Shown here one piece after another: positions 1-11,485 of a stretch of DNA of 64,000 nt; within the stretch, counting starts at the first letter, position 1; every line of letters begins with the position of its first letter. Under the pieces are notes generated by a model that was given only the letters and a program-made list of their open reading frames with translations, ran no database searches and was not told where the DNA came from. The DNA comes from Camellia lanceoleosa (taxonomy: Eukaryota > Streptophyta > Magnoliopsida > Ericales > Theaceae). The DNA lies in contig CM045762.1 of the NCBI GenBank assembly GCA_025200525.1, forward strand, positions 126,051,752-126,115,751. Reading direction: 5' to 3'. Made by a program: the position numbers and the translations under genes.

Positions 1-640
1 TGTGCATCCCTTTTTATACAATTTACCTCTGTAGATAATAAATTGGACAACTATTCGCTATATTCCTCATTTGTCCTTGGCATTTTCCCTTGGTGGATAA
101 ATATCATTTTCCAAGAAGTTCCAAATATCATAGTACCAAGGGTTTTTGTTCTGCACTTTATCTATTGCGGCAATAGTTTCATAAGCCGGCGTGTATTTTT
201 GCTCAATGATAATCGGATGCATCCGGACTCCAAGTGGGATGTCTACCATAGAAGATACAGTTGCTAAAGCATCAGTAAACTTGTTGTTCTCTCTTAATAG
301 ATGTGTGAAAGTCAGCTTTTCAAACCTAGGAATCAGAACATCCAGGGTCTGGTGATAAACCTTCATCTTTTCTTCTTTGACTTTCCAGTCTCCATTTGCT
401 TAAGAAACAACTAAGTTCGAGTCCCCAATAACATCTAATATTTTTGCCCCTAGTTCCAGGGCAACTTCTAAACCAGTGATACATGCTTTATATTCTGCTT
501 CGTTATTAGACACCTTGAATCGGAGTTTGAAGGTTAAAGGTATATGGGAGTCGTTGGGTGCTATCAACAACACACCTATTCCATAAACATACTGATTGGA
601 TGCTCTGTCAAAGTACATCGTCCAAGTCTCCTCCTCAACT
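1..640 (-). pseudogene. A: archaeal-type RNase H (aRNH) and start of the integrase linker
   Basis: This region encodes the second RNase H found in Tat/Ogre retroelements, which lies between the gypsy RNase H and the integrase and would remove RNA from the RNA/DNA hybrid. Visible motifs in minus-strand order are MYFDRASNQ (first metal-binding Asp present), NNEAEYKACITGLE (Glu), IGDSNLVVS (Asp) and LLRENNKFTDALA (Asp). All four acidic positions survive here, whereas B has lost the first. A TAA just after GDSNLVVS (near 400) splits the reading frame; downstream, the segment with HPIIIEQKYTPAYETIAAID leads towards the integrase. The frame decays further near position 60 and leaves the window. Confidence 0.8.
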
Positions 641-1300
641 TGCAGAATGGCTTCATTTGGGAACAAGTATTCCATCGCCTTATCCCCCTTTACTGGGTGA
701 TCTGCCAAGAACTCCGTTATAACTCTTCCCTTGACTAACTTGCGGGTGACGTATTTGAGATCAAACTCGGAGATGAGAAGCAACCAACGAGCTAGCCTAC
801 CCATAAGCACTGGTTTCTCAAAGATATATTTGATGGGATCTAATCTCGAAACCAGGATTACAGAGTGGGCTAACAAATAGTGCCTCAACTTCCTGGTAGC
901 CCATACCAAGTGTAGGCAAGCTTTCTCCAACGGAGTATAGCGGGTCTCATAATCCAGCATTTTCTTGCTCAAGTAGTAGATGGCTTTCTCCAACCTATCT
1001 TCAGATTCTTGAACAAGCATGTATCCCATAGTCGTATCTGTTACTAACAAATACAAAATCAAAGGGGCGGCGACAACACAGGGGGATTCTGGAGGTATTG
1101 CTTGACTTGCTCAAAGGCAAATTGACATCGATCATCCCATCAGAATTTCTTCCCTTTCTTTAGGAGACCAAATAATACTTTACAAGTCAAGGTTAATTTG
1201 AAAATAAACCGTCTTATGAATTGCACTTTACCTAGAAAGCCTCACACTTCCTTTTCAGTCCTTGGTGGTGACATATCTAGGATGACCTTGATTTTGGAAG
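641..1300 (-). pseudogene. A: gypsy-type RNase H and connection domain
   Basis: The RNase H of the RT polyprotein. An open stretch from 1062 downward (shared with the aRNH start) reads PLILYLLVTDTTMGYML, then KAIYYLSKKMLDYETRYTPLEKACL and RKLRHYLLAHSVILVSRLDP, the standard order in plant gypsy RNase H. Upstream, at about 1080-1300, the connection between RT and RNase H is recognisable only piecewise (KGKKF, then FAFEQVKQYLQ). A short deletion relative to B removes the segment after LSPP, at about 1062-1075. Compared with B the frame is better kept, with no stop through the RNase H core. It is a non-functional remnant because the RT upstream is frameshifted. Confidence 0.78.
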
Positions 1301-2196
1301 GATCTACTTCGATGCCCCTCTATGTGATAAAAGAAGCCCAGCATTTTACCTGCTGTCACACCGAAGGTGCATGCGGAAACCTCAACCTGTATTCTCTGAT
1401 CTGTTGAAAGAATTTCTCTAAGGCGATGTAGTGGCCCTCTTTTTCCTTGGACTTGACAATCATGTCATCCACGTACACCTCAACCTCTTTGTGGATCCTA
1501 TCATGCAGAATAGTGGTTGCAGTCTTCTGATAGGTAGCCCCAACATTTTTTAGCCTAAACAGCATAACCCGGTAGCAGTAGGTTCCCCATGGCATAATAA
1601 ATGTAGTTTTATCTCTGTCCCCAGGCACTATCAAAATCTGGTTGTACCTAAAAAACCCATCCATAAAGGATAGCAATGCATGGCCCGCGGTGAAGTCAAC
1701 TAACTCATCGATGTGTGGCAAAGGAAAGTCATTCTTTGAACTAGCTCTGTTCAAATCCCTGAAGTCCACACAAACCCAGATTCTACCATCCTTTTTTCGA
1801 CACTAGGACGATATTGTCCAACCAAGTCGGATACTTAGATACTAATAAGAAACTTGCCTCAATCTGCTTGGCGACCTCTTCCTTGATTTTCAACGCCCAA
1901 TTCGGACGGACTCTACGCAACTTTTACTTGACGGGTCGGACCTCGGGGTTAAGAGGGATCTGATGTTGTATAATCTCAGGATTGATTCCAGGCATGTCTT
2001 TGTAGGACCACTCAAAAACATCTTTGAAATCTTTTAACAAAGCGACTAAGCGCTCGTGTTCCTCCGAAGACAACGTGGACCAGATTTGGACCAGACGCGG
2101 ATGCTTCTCAGTACCCACGTTAATAACAATGACTTTATCAGCACAAGGTTCAGCAAACCTCTCCTCCTCTTGATTAATCAAGTTTTTCAAAACCAA
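1301..2196 (-). pseudogene. A: reverse transcriptase
   Basis: Reverse transcriptase of an Ogre-like element. The N-terminal part (2196-1924) ends FEWSYKDMPGINPEIIQHQI, the usual entry to RT in this lineage. The palm follows as VDFRDLNRASSKNDFPLPHIDE, then LSFMDGFFRYNQI, FIMPWGTYCYRVM and the catalytic box EVYVDDMIVKS at 1464-1475. The active-site YVDD is intact. Damage: a stop after RPVK (about 1924), a one-base frameshift in the A-run near 1795 just before the KDGR motif, and another frameshift near 1380 that diverts the frame after REYRLR, before the TFGVTAGKMLGF thumb motif. The catalytic core alone is open (1769-1380). Confidence 0.85.
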
Positions 2197-2958
2197 AGGA
2201 ATTCCTTTCTCTTCATTTTCATTAAAATTCTAAAAATCTTAGTTAATACAATAAATAAATGGCACAGAGAAATACTCAGAATCGACAACGTTCTCATTCA
2301 TAAGATCCAGATCTTCGGTTATAACATACTCAAAAGCAAAAGAAAAAGAGGACTTGAACAAGACCTTAGCATCCGAGTTATCAGCCCCGGGGATACCAGA
2401 CTCAGACTCAGAAGAACTAGAATCTGATTCCGATTCCACAGACTCAGTGGAATCAGATTCTAGCTTATCACCCAACTCAAGACTAGACAGGTAGCCCTCC
2501 TCCATCTTCCAGATAAGAAATGGTGCTTCCGATGCATCTAAAATGTTGCTGGAGGGGTTCACACCTGGTTTCTTCTCGATCATAGAGATGGTAAGGTTAT
2601 TCCCCAAGTTCTCTAAGTCAGCCGAAGGATCTGTAAAGAGACATGCTAGTGCTGCCCTTACTTCAAGTTTGCTGTTGTCTGAGTAACTTTCCATGCTCTG
2701 TTCAGCTTCAACACTTGGTTTAGCCTTTTCCTCGGCATCACTATCTTGTAACGACAGGTCAAAGAAGATTTCAAACCCAAGAACACGTTGCTTTGTGGAA
2801 TTTATCCAGGGCTTGGGAAAGCCGCAAAAGGGGAAATCTTCTCCCTCCCAAACAAAGTGGCCATCCAACGTTCCCCAGATTGGTCTGTGGATGAGCTCAT
2901 AGTGCTTCCCAACCTACTTGGCTCTAGCTCTACCTTTGATTTCTTCTCCTTTCGTGAT
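2197..2958 (-). pseudogene. A: acidic spacer between protease and RT
   Basis: A 209-codon open stretch (2868-2239) joins the protease to RT. It starts with HFVWEGEDFPFCGFPKPWIN and later becomes strongly acidic and serine-rich (ESDSTESVESESDSSSSES), then reads EDLDLMNENVVDSEYFSVPF. No enzymatic domain is recognisable. The same spacer with the same order is present in B. In Ogre elements an intron is known between PRO and RT; I could not define a convincing donor/acceptor pair here, so reading-through or splicing remain open. The Asp/Glu/Ser-rich section probably forms a flexible linker. Confidence 0.6.
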
Positions 2959-3714
2959 CTAGTCCTCTTTGGTGGGTAAATATCCTAAGCCAAAGGCGTG
3001 TGGATTGTGCGGCACATCAGCCAATGCTGCGATGCCTTTCTGGCCACTTCTTCCAAGTCCTATTCCTGGCATATGTTGCAGTTTGTTCATGACATAGATA
3101 GATTGGGCACTGGCATACATGCCCTCATCAGCGGCTAGAATGGTCTGCACTACTCGGGCCTCGGCCAAAGTGAACCCTGAGAGGAATACATCCTCCTTGC
3201 CATGAACAATCTCTGACACTGGTGTAGTTACCTCTGGCGGGGGATGGATGGATGAATTCCCGAAAATAATCGCCACTCCTTTCCCGTGAGGGTATTTCAA
3301 CATTTGGTGGAGGGTGGAGGAGACAGCTTTCACATGATGTAGCCAGGGCCTCCCTAGTAGTAAGTTAAAGGTGGCTGGCACATCCATGACATGGAACTCG
3401 ACGTTTTGCTGAGTTAGTCCCACCTGGACTCTAATTTGCACCGTGCCCATAACCTCCTTGCTCGTATTATCATATGCCCAAATTACTTGAGCAGTGGGCA
3501 CAAAGTCTGTCAGTGTAAAGCCGATGGCATAGGCTATGTGGGAAGGACATACATTGATAGTCGAACCGGTGTCTATCAACACAACCAGTACCCATTTTTC
3601 CTTGCACTCAATAGATATGTACAAGGGTTTGTTATGAACCGAGCCTTCCAACGGTAGTTCTTTGTCAGAAAAGGTTAGGGTTGGCTCGTCATCACCTGGG
3701 AAGACCAATCCCAC
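2959..3714 (-). pseudogene. A: retroviral-type aspartic protease domain
   Basis: The best preserved coding block of A: 251 codons without a stop. It contains LTFSDKELPLEGSVHNKPLYI, then the active site VLVVLIDTGSTINVCP with an intact DTG (3565-3573), and later the hydrophobic NLLLGRPWLHHV that usually closes the flap/dimer region. It would cut the Gag-Pol polyprotein. C-terminal to the core, GIGLGRSGQKGIAALADV looks like the G-patch-like tail often found in this lineage (inference). The equivalent in B has lost the glycine of DTG. The block ends in a stop at 2959 before the acidic spacer. Confidence 0.85.
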
Positions 3715-3717
3715 AAG

Positions 3718-4767
3718 CTATTCGGGGGTAGTGTCAATGGACAATTTAGCTTTGTCCATTGCTAACAGTATTGCTTGTCGATGTACCTGAGAGACCGTAA
3801 GAAGACCCCAAATTGAGATGTCAGCTTGGATTTTCTTAAGCCGCTTCAACACTGCCTCTTCTTCCAGTTGCTTCTCTTTCTGTTTCTCAACCTCTTTGTC
3901 TTTCCTAGATGCCTCAGCCTGATCTAAGTGCAGTGGCTTAAAATACCGCCCACTTCTTGTCTTGTGATCTATCTCTTCCGTGTACCATGTGTTGTCTGGA
4001 AAGCACTCACCCCAATCTTCGTCGGTGTGAGCCAGATGTTGATCGTCATTCTCCCACCATACACCTTCGACAGCCGACAAACAGTTGTCCGGCTCCGTTC
4101 GGATCATTTTCATATAACAAGTATCCCCCGCAGAATGTTGGGCCAGTATTGCTTTCTGGTTGTCTTCAACCCTTTCTTGTTCAAACTGCTTCAGTGCAGC
4201 TTCCTGTTTTGTGTCCACAGTGCTCACAACGCCCAGTTCTTGAGCTGAATTTTGCACACCGGCGTTCTCTGGCAGTTTTCCCTTTTCATCAGCCCTTCCG
4301 GCCACTACAGTAATTCCTGCTTCCTTTTCTTCCGGTTTCAATTCAGTTTCATCCTCTTTATCCGGTTCATCACTCAGCCACCTAGAGTTGTTCGTTGATA
4401 CATTCAAGTCAAACTAGCCAATCTGCATATCCTCTTGATCTTGTTCATCAAAGAGCTGCAGGATGTCTGAATCCTCCTTGAGTTTTGCCAGATCATCTAA
4501 CCCTTGGCTCGGGCAATCCTCCCTAACCACATTAACTTCCACTACAGTTGGCAACAACAGTTCCGGCTTGACTTGGCTAGTCGGCACAATGTAGTAGCTT
4601 GGATCGTACATCCCCTTAGGTAAGTCCTTATAGCGCTCAAGCAATGGACTCATACTTTCCTTTAAGGCCATCCTCACTTCTACTGTAACTGTCACCACTA
4701 CAGGCTTAGGTTGAAGTGTGGACGTGTCCATCATGCACAAATCTATGCTTTCAAGCATGAATACCAT
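3718..4767 (-). pseudogene. A: gag-protease linker region
   Basis: Two consecutive open blocks (4767-4414 and 4407-3718) are separated only by a stop. The first includes ESIDLCMMD and YDPSYYIVPTSQ, the second WLSDEPDKED, a long charged section with KQKEKQLEEEAVLKRLKKIQ (probable coiled coil) and AMDKAKLSIDTTPE at its end. The same blocks occur in B at 22390-23640. I recognise no enzyme. The ESxxLCMMD motif also recurs in the gag-only fragments at 57-62 kb, so the segment is a family hallmark. Its role is unknown; by position it is the Gag C-terminal extension or a spacer. Confidence 0.65.
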
Positions 4768-4985
4768 CGGTCTGGATAGGTGGGAAGGGGTAATATATAT
4801 GCTGGGGTCGTAGGGGATGGCCAGTGTATGGATTAGGTTTAGATTTTTAGGTGGGAGAACTTGATTGTGGACCGGGAGAGGGTTTGTAGTTACCTTGGTT
4901 TCTGGGGTGGTGCGATCACTTTGTTGTCAATGAGGTCTTGAATCTCATGATGTAGTCTAAAGCATTGGTCGGTATTGTAACCATG
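4768..4985 (-). pseudogene. A: Gag zinc-knuckle second half, distal to insertion D
   Basis: The minus-strand continuation of gag after the D insertion. It encodes the second half of the zinc knuckle (TDQCFRLHHEIQDLIDN) and then a proline-rich tail, with a frameshift near 4900. The first half (KYCAFHQQHG) is on the other side of D at about 9291-9325. Joining the two sides reproduces the layout seen uninterrupted in B at 22341-22392. Confidence 0.75.
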
Positions 4986-6122
4986 TGTAGACCGTCCGAA
5001 CTCCGCTCCGTGCACCCCTCTTTTCGGAGAGGGCGCGGATTGTAGTTCTAGCTACTACAGTTCGGACTCCTATCATGATTCTGAATCTAATCTTACAAAG
5101 TGCAATGTAAGACTGATATATCACCAAAGAGTTCAAATCCGGCAAATCGTTTTGGAAAATCGATTTTAATCAGCGCCAAACATGGACTGTTTTGCCAGAT
5201 TTCAGAGTCGCCACCTAAATATTTTGCTTTGGGAAATTTAGGAAACCCTAACTCATGCCTAAGGCCATGTGTCCGTCATCACTAAAGTTGTCTTGGCTCG
5301 GGAACTTGGGTATGAGGGGGGAAGGTCATGAAATGAGCACCCCCGCTCGCCCGATCAAAGGATCGGCCTCTACTAAACATGATATGTTGTTTTGAAAACA
5401 CATGTGTTCTTATTCTGTTATTAATCTAACTTACTACGTGATGCGCACAACATACAAGTATAGACTAAATCACTCAATTTGGCACAAAATATCTCATGTT
5501 TGTTTATCGAAGATGGTTTGAAGATGCTACTCGCAAGTAGGCTAAAATGCGGATTTGCCACCCTCAAGTGGGCTTAAAACATGATTTGCCACAAACAAGT
5601 GGGCTTTAAAATGCATATTTTGATGAATTGTTCCAATTCAAGTAATGAAGCCTTCATCCACAGGCATTTATACAATTAAACACTTAAGCAGTTAGCCTCA
5701 TGGCAAGCATACTATCATGGCAGTCACTTACACACATGCAAGGATGCTAAAGCATAAATACTCACAGTGTACTCCGAGCCAAAACAGAAAGCTAGTTAGT
5801 AATTATGCATGATCCTAGCTATGTTAAGATGCCTAATGCAACACATGCAAAAATGCAACTAAAATAGGCTTGGCTATGTAAGATGGCGTATGAATGCTAC
5901 ACTTAATACATGTATTCAAATAGGAATTGAAATACAATGCAATTTGAATGATGTGCTAAGCCCGGTGCATGCAATACGAATGAATGATGCATGCATGCAA
6001 AGCATAAGGATGCTAATTGAAATATGCCCTAAAACTAACCATCAAAAGCTGGTAAATAAAAGGGAGAAAGACGTGGGGTTGGAAGACATTCATACACTCA
6101 CGCACACTTATTACAACATTAG

Positions 6123-6138
6123 CCCTCTCGACGGAGGG
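6123..6138 (-). promoter_or_regulatory. LTR hairpin (D copy): CCCTC stem, 6-nt loop
   Basis: Plus strand reads ccctc-tcgacg-gaggg. It is the D copy of a 5-bp stem with a 6-nt loop found at the same place in the related LTRs, just before a TGTAATAA-like word in LTR sense and after the AT-rich zone. It may mark the transcript 3' end region (inference). Confidence 0.6.
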
Positions 6139-8744
6139 TCCGAATAAATCAACAAGCTAGCTACGCTAAGCTAAGCTATTTAACTAATCTAATAATCTAA
6201 TTAGACTAATTATTAGAACATAATTTGAATAACTAGCTACAACTAATTATTACAAAACAAATCAATTAATTAAGCACATTAACTAATTAAGTACAAAATG
6301 ACTAAGCTAAATAAACTAGTTTAGCTAAGCAATTTAAACAAATGGCCTCAGGAAGTGAGGGGGACATGCATGCTCGGTTAGCTTCGCTCAGAAATCCACT
6401 ACTGTGCCTCATGATGCCTCTGTTTGCACTCTTTTGGACTTCTGAAAATTGTGCCAACTTCTAAGATGCTTCCGACCCACCTTAGGAACATACTGAGGGA
6501 TGGTCGGCCGAGAGGGATGGCCATCGGTCACTTCTGATAGCCGATCGGCAGACTTGGTGGTCGGTCGGCAGCTTTGATGGCTGGTCAGCCACTGCTTCCT
6601 GCAATTTCTCCTTTTGCTGCAATAGAGCACAAACAGAGGCATGGCAGTGTATTTGCAAGGAAATGTGTGTGCAACTACACTCCTTATCATGTCTCAAGCT
6701 CAAAGGAGTGTAGTGCTCGGCTCTCAAGCCATCAATCACGCATCTCAATGCATGATGGCCAAAGAGTCAAGCTTGCACAATGTTGATGAATACACAAACA
6801 ACACATAAGGGCCTTAACCTCTATCATGATCGATTAAGAGGGTCGGCGACCAAGAAACGCAACACGTTTCATCACTTCAAGTACGAAACGTGCCACATTC
6901 CTTGTGTTTGGATCAACGCTCGATCCAAACACAATGCAACACATACAACATGATCATCCTATCAATGCTAATGGCATGCACAAGATTCTATCATGTGAAC
7001 AATGCATGCATGGCATGTTTGAAGGCTAAAGCATCAAAGCAAGTAAAGAGCATCATACAAGAGGCATGCAATACAATGCTCAATGGACTAAACCACCCCT
7101 AAACAGTCCTCATGCATGCCAAAATAATGGCCAAAAGGCTCTGAAATGCTAGCATTGAAAGCAATAAAATGCATACTCATGCATTGGCCCATGAATAGGG
7201 CATAAAGGTGCAACTCTTAAGAGCACTTAAAGAGTGAAAAACATGGAAGTGTGACAACACTATATGCTTTGAAATATCATTCCAAATGATGCCAAAACAT
7301 GCACATATGACAAATGAGGCATGCTAGGGGGCTCAAAACTTAAGGCTAGAAAAGGTACTTGCACCATAGCCATATCAAGCAAGCCCCAAAGGGCCAAGGT
7401 GACTCAAAATAGTCCCAAGGCAGGTCAAAACAAGGCCAAAAACATGCTTGAACATAGCCAACACATGCTGGAATTAGAGGCGTGAAGCATGGAGCATGTA
7501 AGGCTAATGAGGAGGATTACACTACACATGTAAGAAGCAAATGAGGGATGCTCTAACCAACCAAAAATAGAGTCGTATCATGGAAAAATAAGACCCAAAA
7601 CACATTGAAATGATAGCCCAAAAGCTTAGGCAAGATGGCATACATATTGGCTCATGTTTAAGGCATAAATCATAACTCTCCAAAAGCATTGAAAGAGTGA
7701 AACATGAGAGAGTATGGCAGTGGAACATGCTCTGAAATCATGTAACAAATGGTGCTAAGTCATGCAAATAGCCCAAGCAATGCATGCTAGTGGACTCAAA
7801 ACACCAAGCTAGTGAGGAAAAATGCACTAAGGCTATACAAGGCAAAGCATACATGACCCAAAATACTGAAAACAGAGCTTAAGCATGGCAAAATATGAGT
7901 AAAGGCTTGCTGGAGTGGAGCCAAAAACATGCTAAAATGGTGGTCCAAAGCATGATGCATGTTAAGGTTATAGGGAGGATTGCACTAGAAGTACATGAAG
8001 CATGTAACAAGTGATCAAACCAACCCAAAAATAGAGTTATAACATGTTAGAAAAGTCACAAAAACATGCTAAGATAGAGCCAAAACATGCTACTTTGCAA
8101 AGCTACAAGTAGGATTATACTACAAATACAAGAAGCATGCAAGAGGTGACCAAGACAGCCAAAAACAGAGTCATGGGAGGTCTGAAAAATTACAAAAAAG
8201 TGCTCAAACAAAGCCTCAAGAAGATAGAAATACATGCTCTTTTGGTGAGCCACTAACACAAGCAAACAAGAGAAGAGGAGGGGGGACAACCCCCTCCTAT
8301 TTGAGGCTTCAAAACACACTTTCCACCACTGAAATTCCTCTGGAATTTAGTGGTTAAAAGGCTAAGAGAAGGTGATCTCAATGGCCCAAAGAGGTGGCAC
8401 AAAACAAAGCATAACAAGCCACCAACGGGGGTAGACCACCCCTAACTCAAACCAAGCCTCAAACAACCATTTTTAATACTTAACAATGAAGCTTTTTGTA
8501 GTTGAAAGTTAAGTCAAAAGTAGCATGCAAAGGTGGCTAAATACTTAAGCAAAAACAAAGCTTAAAAGAAGATATGGGACTCACCCTTGAAGCACAACAA
8601 TAACAGCAAGTTCAGAGGCAAAAACCAAGCTAAAACCACTCAAATGCAACCTCCAAGAACCTCAGCTCAAGAGTGAAGGTGTTTCACTAGGTCCTTTAGT
8701 GCAAAAGTGTGAAGAAAAACCACTTTAAGGCACAAACAAGTGCA

Positions 8745-8752
8745 AATATAGA
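8745..8752 (-). promoter_or_regulatory. Putative TATA box, LTR D
   Basis: The minus strand reads CTCTCTATATTT about 535 bp inside the LTR start (9285). All related LTRs in the window have a TATA-like box about 330-1010 bp inside their start, followed by a purine- or CT-rich leader, which supports a pol II promoter. Confidence 0.5.
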
Positions 8753-9290
8753 GAGAGCGGGATATGTTTTGTATCTCAAATTTTTGAACCTCTGGAAAGG
8801 GAGAGGGACCTCTCCTCTTATAGAAATCCAAGTCTCAAGCTTGTTGAACAAGCTAGAGGCTTGGTGCAATCCCTTCATACACGTGTATGGAGAATGAGTT
8901 CTATGCTCACCAGCTGGCACAGCAGGCAATAAAAATATCTGCAAAAGCAAGAAAAAGGGCCTTGGCCAAAAAGTATGGCCGATCAGCCACTAAAGGTGCC
9001 GACCGACCATCAGTGAAGCCGACCGACCACCACTGATGGCCGATGGAAAGAGGGCATGGCCAATGGGTTGTAGGGATGGCCAGTAGGCCACCCTCTTCCC
9101 TCAGAAACAAAGTCACAAGCTCTTGGTCCACAACCAAGCACAAAACATACAAGTTGAGAGGCCCTAAGCCAAGGCGCACAGCCGAGACCTTCAGGAGCTC
9201 AAAACGAACACGAGCATGGATGATCATTGAGTGTTCAAACGATGACGTCCAAGTCTTGAGGATGGTAAAAAATGGGGTGTCTACACCATG

Positions 9291-10694
9291 CTGCTGGTGA
9301 AATGCGCAGTATTTGGCTGGGTTGTGTTTGGGTGGAAGAGGATCAGGTAGTGGGTGAGGCTCTAATGGTTTGAAGTGCCCCTTTTTGACCAACACCTTCA
9401 TGGCTTGAGATAGGGTCATGTAGAGTTGGGTAAACGTCCTCTGGGATCGGGCAGAGTTGGTTGAAGTTTGTGGAGCTGTATTGGCAAAGGGATTGGCAGT
9501 CTTGGTTGTGGTGGTGACAACACTCACATCCGACGACCTTACAGCTGTGCTACCATTGGTGGTAGCATTGGAATTGCGCACAAAAGGCCTCTTTGCCTTT
9601 TCTTTCTCATCAGTAATCAACATTTGTTTCATGGCGTCTTCAATTTGAACCCCATTTCATGGAGCTCGGTGAATGTGAATAGAGGTAGGACGATCATTTT
9701 CTGCAACAACTTCCCGTGCAGATTGTAGACTACCATCCTTATCTGATCTTTCTCAGAAGGCCTTATGGTCATCATTGAAGCTTTAGCTCTGTACCTTATC
9801 ACAAATTCTGAGAAGCCCTCATTTGGCTCTTGGCGCGTTGCCTCAAGATCACGAGTTGTGATCTCGATTTGCGTGTTATACGAGTATTAAGCAATAAAGG
9901 CCTCGGCTATTTCCTCCAAATTCTTCTCCATAGAATCCTCTAACTTTGCATACCATATGGCTACTATTCCTGACATGGTCCGACCAAAAAGAGACAATTT
10001 CTGCAATCTGTCAGGCCCATCGGCCACAAGATGTCTGAAAATAGCCGTAGATGAACCATGGGATCTCCAGAGCCAACGAATTGATCTATGTGTAGCATTT
10101 TGAACCGATATGGCAATGTCATTGCAGAGTCGGTATACCCATCTTCTATGTTGGGGATTGAGTTAACACCTTGTGCTCTCTTGAATAGCTTCTCCAGTTT
10201 GTTGACCTTAAGCACAGTTGGGTCAACCTCAAACTCAAATGGAGCTTCAGTTGGATATACAGGTGTTCTTTGAAGGCTTGTGGTGGGATCAGCTCTGCTA
10301 GATTGCCCTAGTTTTTAGCATGGGCAGTGGCTCTTTGTGGTAGGATACTCGTAGGAGGTGCATGGGATGCAGAAGCCGCGACCGACTGCAACTATTGTTA
10401 TTATAGTCTGTTTATTACCTCAGCTTGACAGGCTGTGACCTCGGTCTGACTAGTAGCGTCTTGCTGCAGGGTTTCAACTGTTTGTTAAAGATGATGGATT
10501 AATTTCTCCATACTGACTGGGGGATATTGTGTCATCAGAATAGGCGAGTGCACTCGTACTGGACTAGATGCAGAAGACTGTCCTTGAGCCTGACTAGATG
10601 CAGGTGAATTGAAGGGTGACTGTTGTAAAAATTGGACTGGTGAACTCTGCCTGACTCTTCTCCGTCTCGTAATCGGTGGGAGTGAAGTAAACAT
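9291..10694 (-). pseudogene. A: Gag, N-terminal to zinc knuckle first half
   Basis: Capsid-type Gag of the Ogre-like family. It begins near 10694 with a Ser/Gln/Arg-rich segment and VSMEKLIHHL. Next come KVNKLEKLFKRAQGVNSIP and IEDGYTDSAM (10215 downward), then the capsid core GLTDLQKLSLFGRTMSGIVA. It continues LLQKMIVLPLFTFTELHEMGF, then a Ser/Thr/Pro linker and RTFTQLYMTLSQAMKVLVKK. It ends in the knuckle half KYCAFHQQHG, where D is inserted. Frameshifts occur near 10030 and 9640, with stops near 10480 and 9885. A Gag must coat the RNA; here it cannot be made intact. Confidence 0.78.
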
Positions 10695-11468
10695 GGGCTA
10701 TCCCCTAACAAGATCTTCAGCTTTGCAAAGCCTTCTGACTAGGGTCCAAAGCACTTGGGGGATATCCGAACTTTCCAAAGCTATGGTGTTATACTACCTA
10801 GCAAAAGGAAATAAAGCAAAAAAGAAAATAGTAATCAGAAACTGCACAACACCTCAACTATTGATGTTACCAACACAGATGTAATCAAAGCTATAGGACA
10901 GCGCTTAACACTAAATTCTGGCCCCAAAATAGATACCAAACTTGCAATTGATACGCACATTCCTATAGAATTTCACTATAAAGCACATACCAGTTAAGTG
11001 GGAGCCAAAGCACATCTATGAGGGGTTAGGGTTACCCTGTCCAAATTTCATTAGGTATTAGGGTTCATTATTCAAACAAAGAGGTTTCACGCAATCCTGC
11101 ATTTGGGTAAGCATCCTGTCCTAGTTTGGAATAATCTTTATGGCTTTTCAATATGCAACTAGGCCAAATGGTCAGAAGGGTACCTTAGCAAGACTACCTA
11201 ATATACCTCTCATACCTAACACTGAGATGTGAAAGGAGGATCAAATGGTACAACAATAGCCCAGATCCAAGGGTTGTGTCCCATCATGGCAAAGCCCATG
11301 ATCGGTCAGCCTTTTGGTAAGCCTTTAGGCAAGCCACTAGCAAACTGTCCAAGAATAGCAGATGGGAAACACTGTGACTTAGGCGTACCAATGCAAATGC
11401 GATGCAAAGAAACATAGAAGTGTAGATAAAATTTCATATCACGAATTTCAACTCAAGTTCTCTAATAT
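10695..11468 (-). other. A: untranslated leader between PBS and gag
   Basis: About 770 bp between the PBS and the gag start, with no coding signal. It is colinear with the leader of B (20262-21075): both carry TAGGACAGGATGCT-like and GGTAACCCTA-like words. Probably the 5' UTR holding dimerisation or packaging signals, which I cannot locate from sequence alone. Confidence 0.5.
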
Positions 11469-11485
11469 CCCCAGCATAGTCACCA
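11469..11485 (-). promoter_or_regulatory. Primer binding site of A (tRNA-Arg-like)
   Basis: The minus strand reads TGGTGACTATGCTGGGG, five bases after the LTR end at 11491. It matches the style of the tRNA-Arg PBS described for Ogre elements (TGGCGACTC..CTGGGG) with a few differences. B has TGGTGACTCTGCTAGGG at the same place. Confidence 0.75.

Larger units (their letters stand above)
4986..9285 (-). mobile_element. D: solo LTR of an Ogre-like element, 4300 bp, in A gag
   Basis: Starts TGTAGACCGT and ends GGGGTGTCTACA, with a perfect 5-bp target duplication ccatg at 4981-4985 and 9286-9290. Orientation is minus, since the right end is the complement of the family LTR start TGTAGACACCCC. No gag, pol, PBS or second LTR lies inside, so this is a solo LTR left by recombination between two LTRs. 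It contains a TATA-like box (8745-8752), the conserved hairpin (6123-6138), an AT-rich TAATTA zone (about 6160-6330) and purine-rich leader sequence. Short reading frames inside it show no protein similarity I recognise. The rest (about 6800-8700) is non-coding LTR sequence rich in ATGC/AAACATGC words. Confidence 0.92.

Noticed and set aside
1198..1407. Plus-strand frames over 1-4800 (for example 1198-1407, 2056-2427, 3928-4313)
   Set aside because: Shadow frames of the minus-strand gag-pol of A; no independent motif.
8056..8319. Short hydrophobic minus-strand frames in LTR D (also 7522-7728)
   Set aside because: AT-biased LTR sequence, no homologue in the sister LTR E at the same place, no start context.
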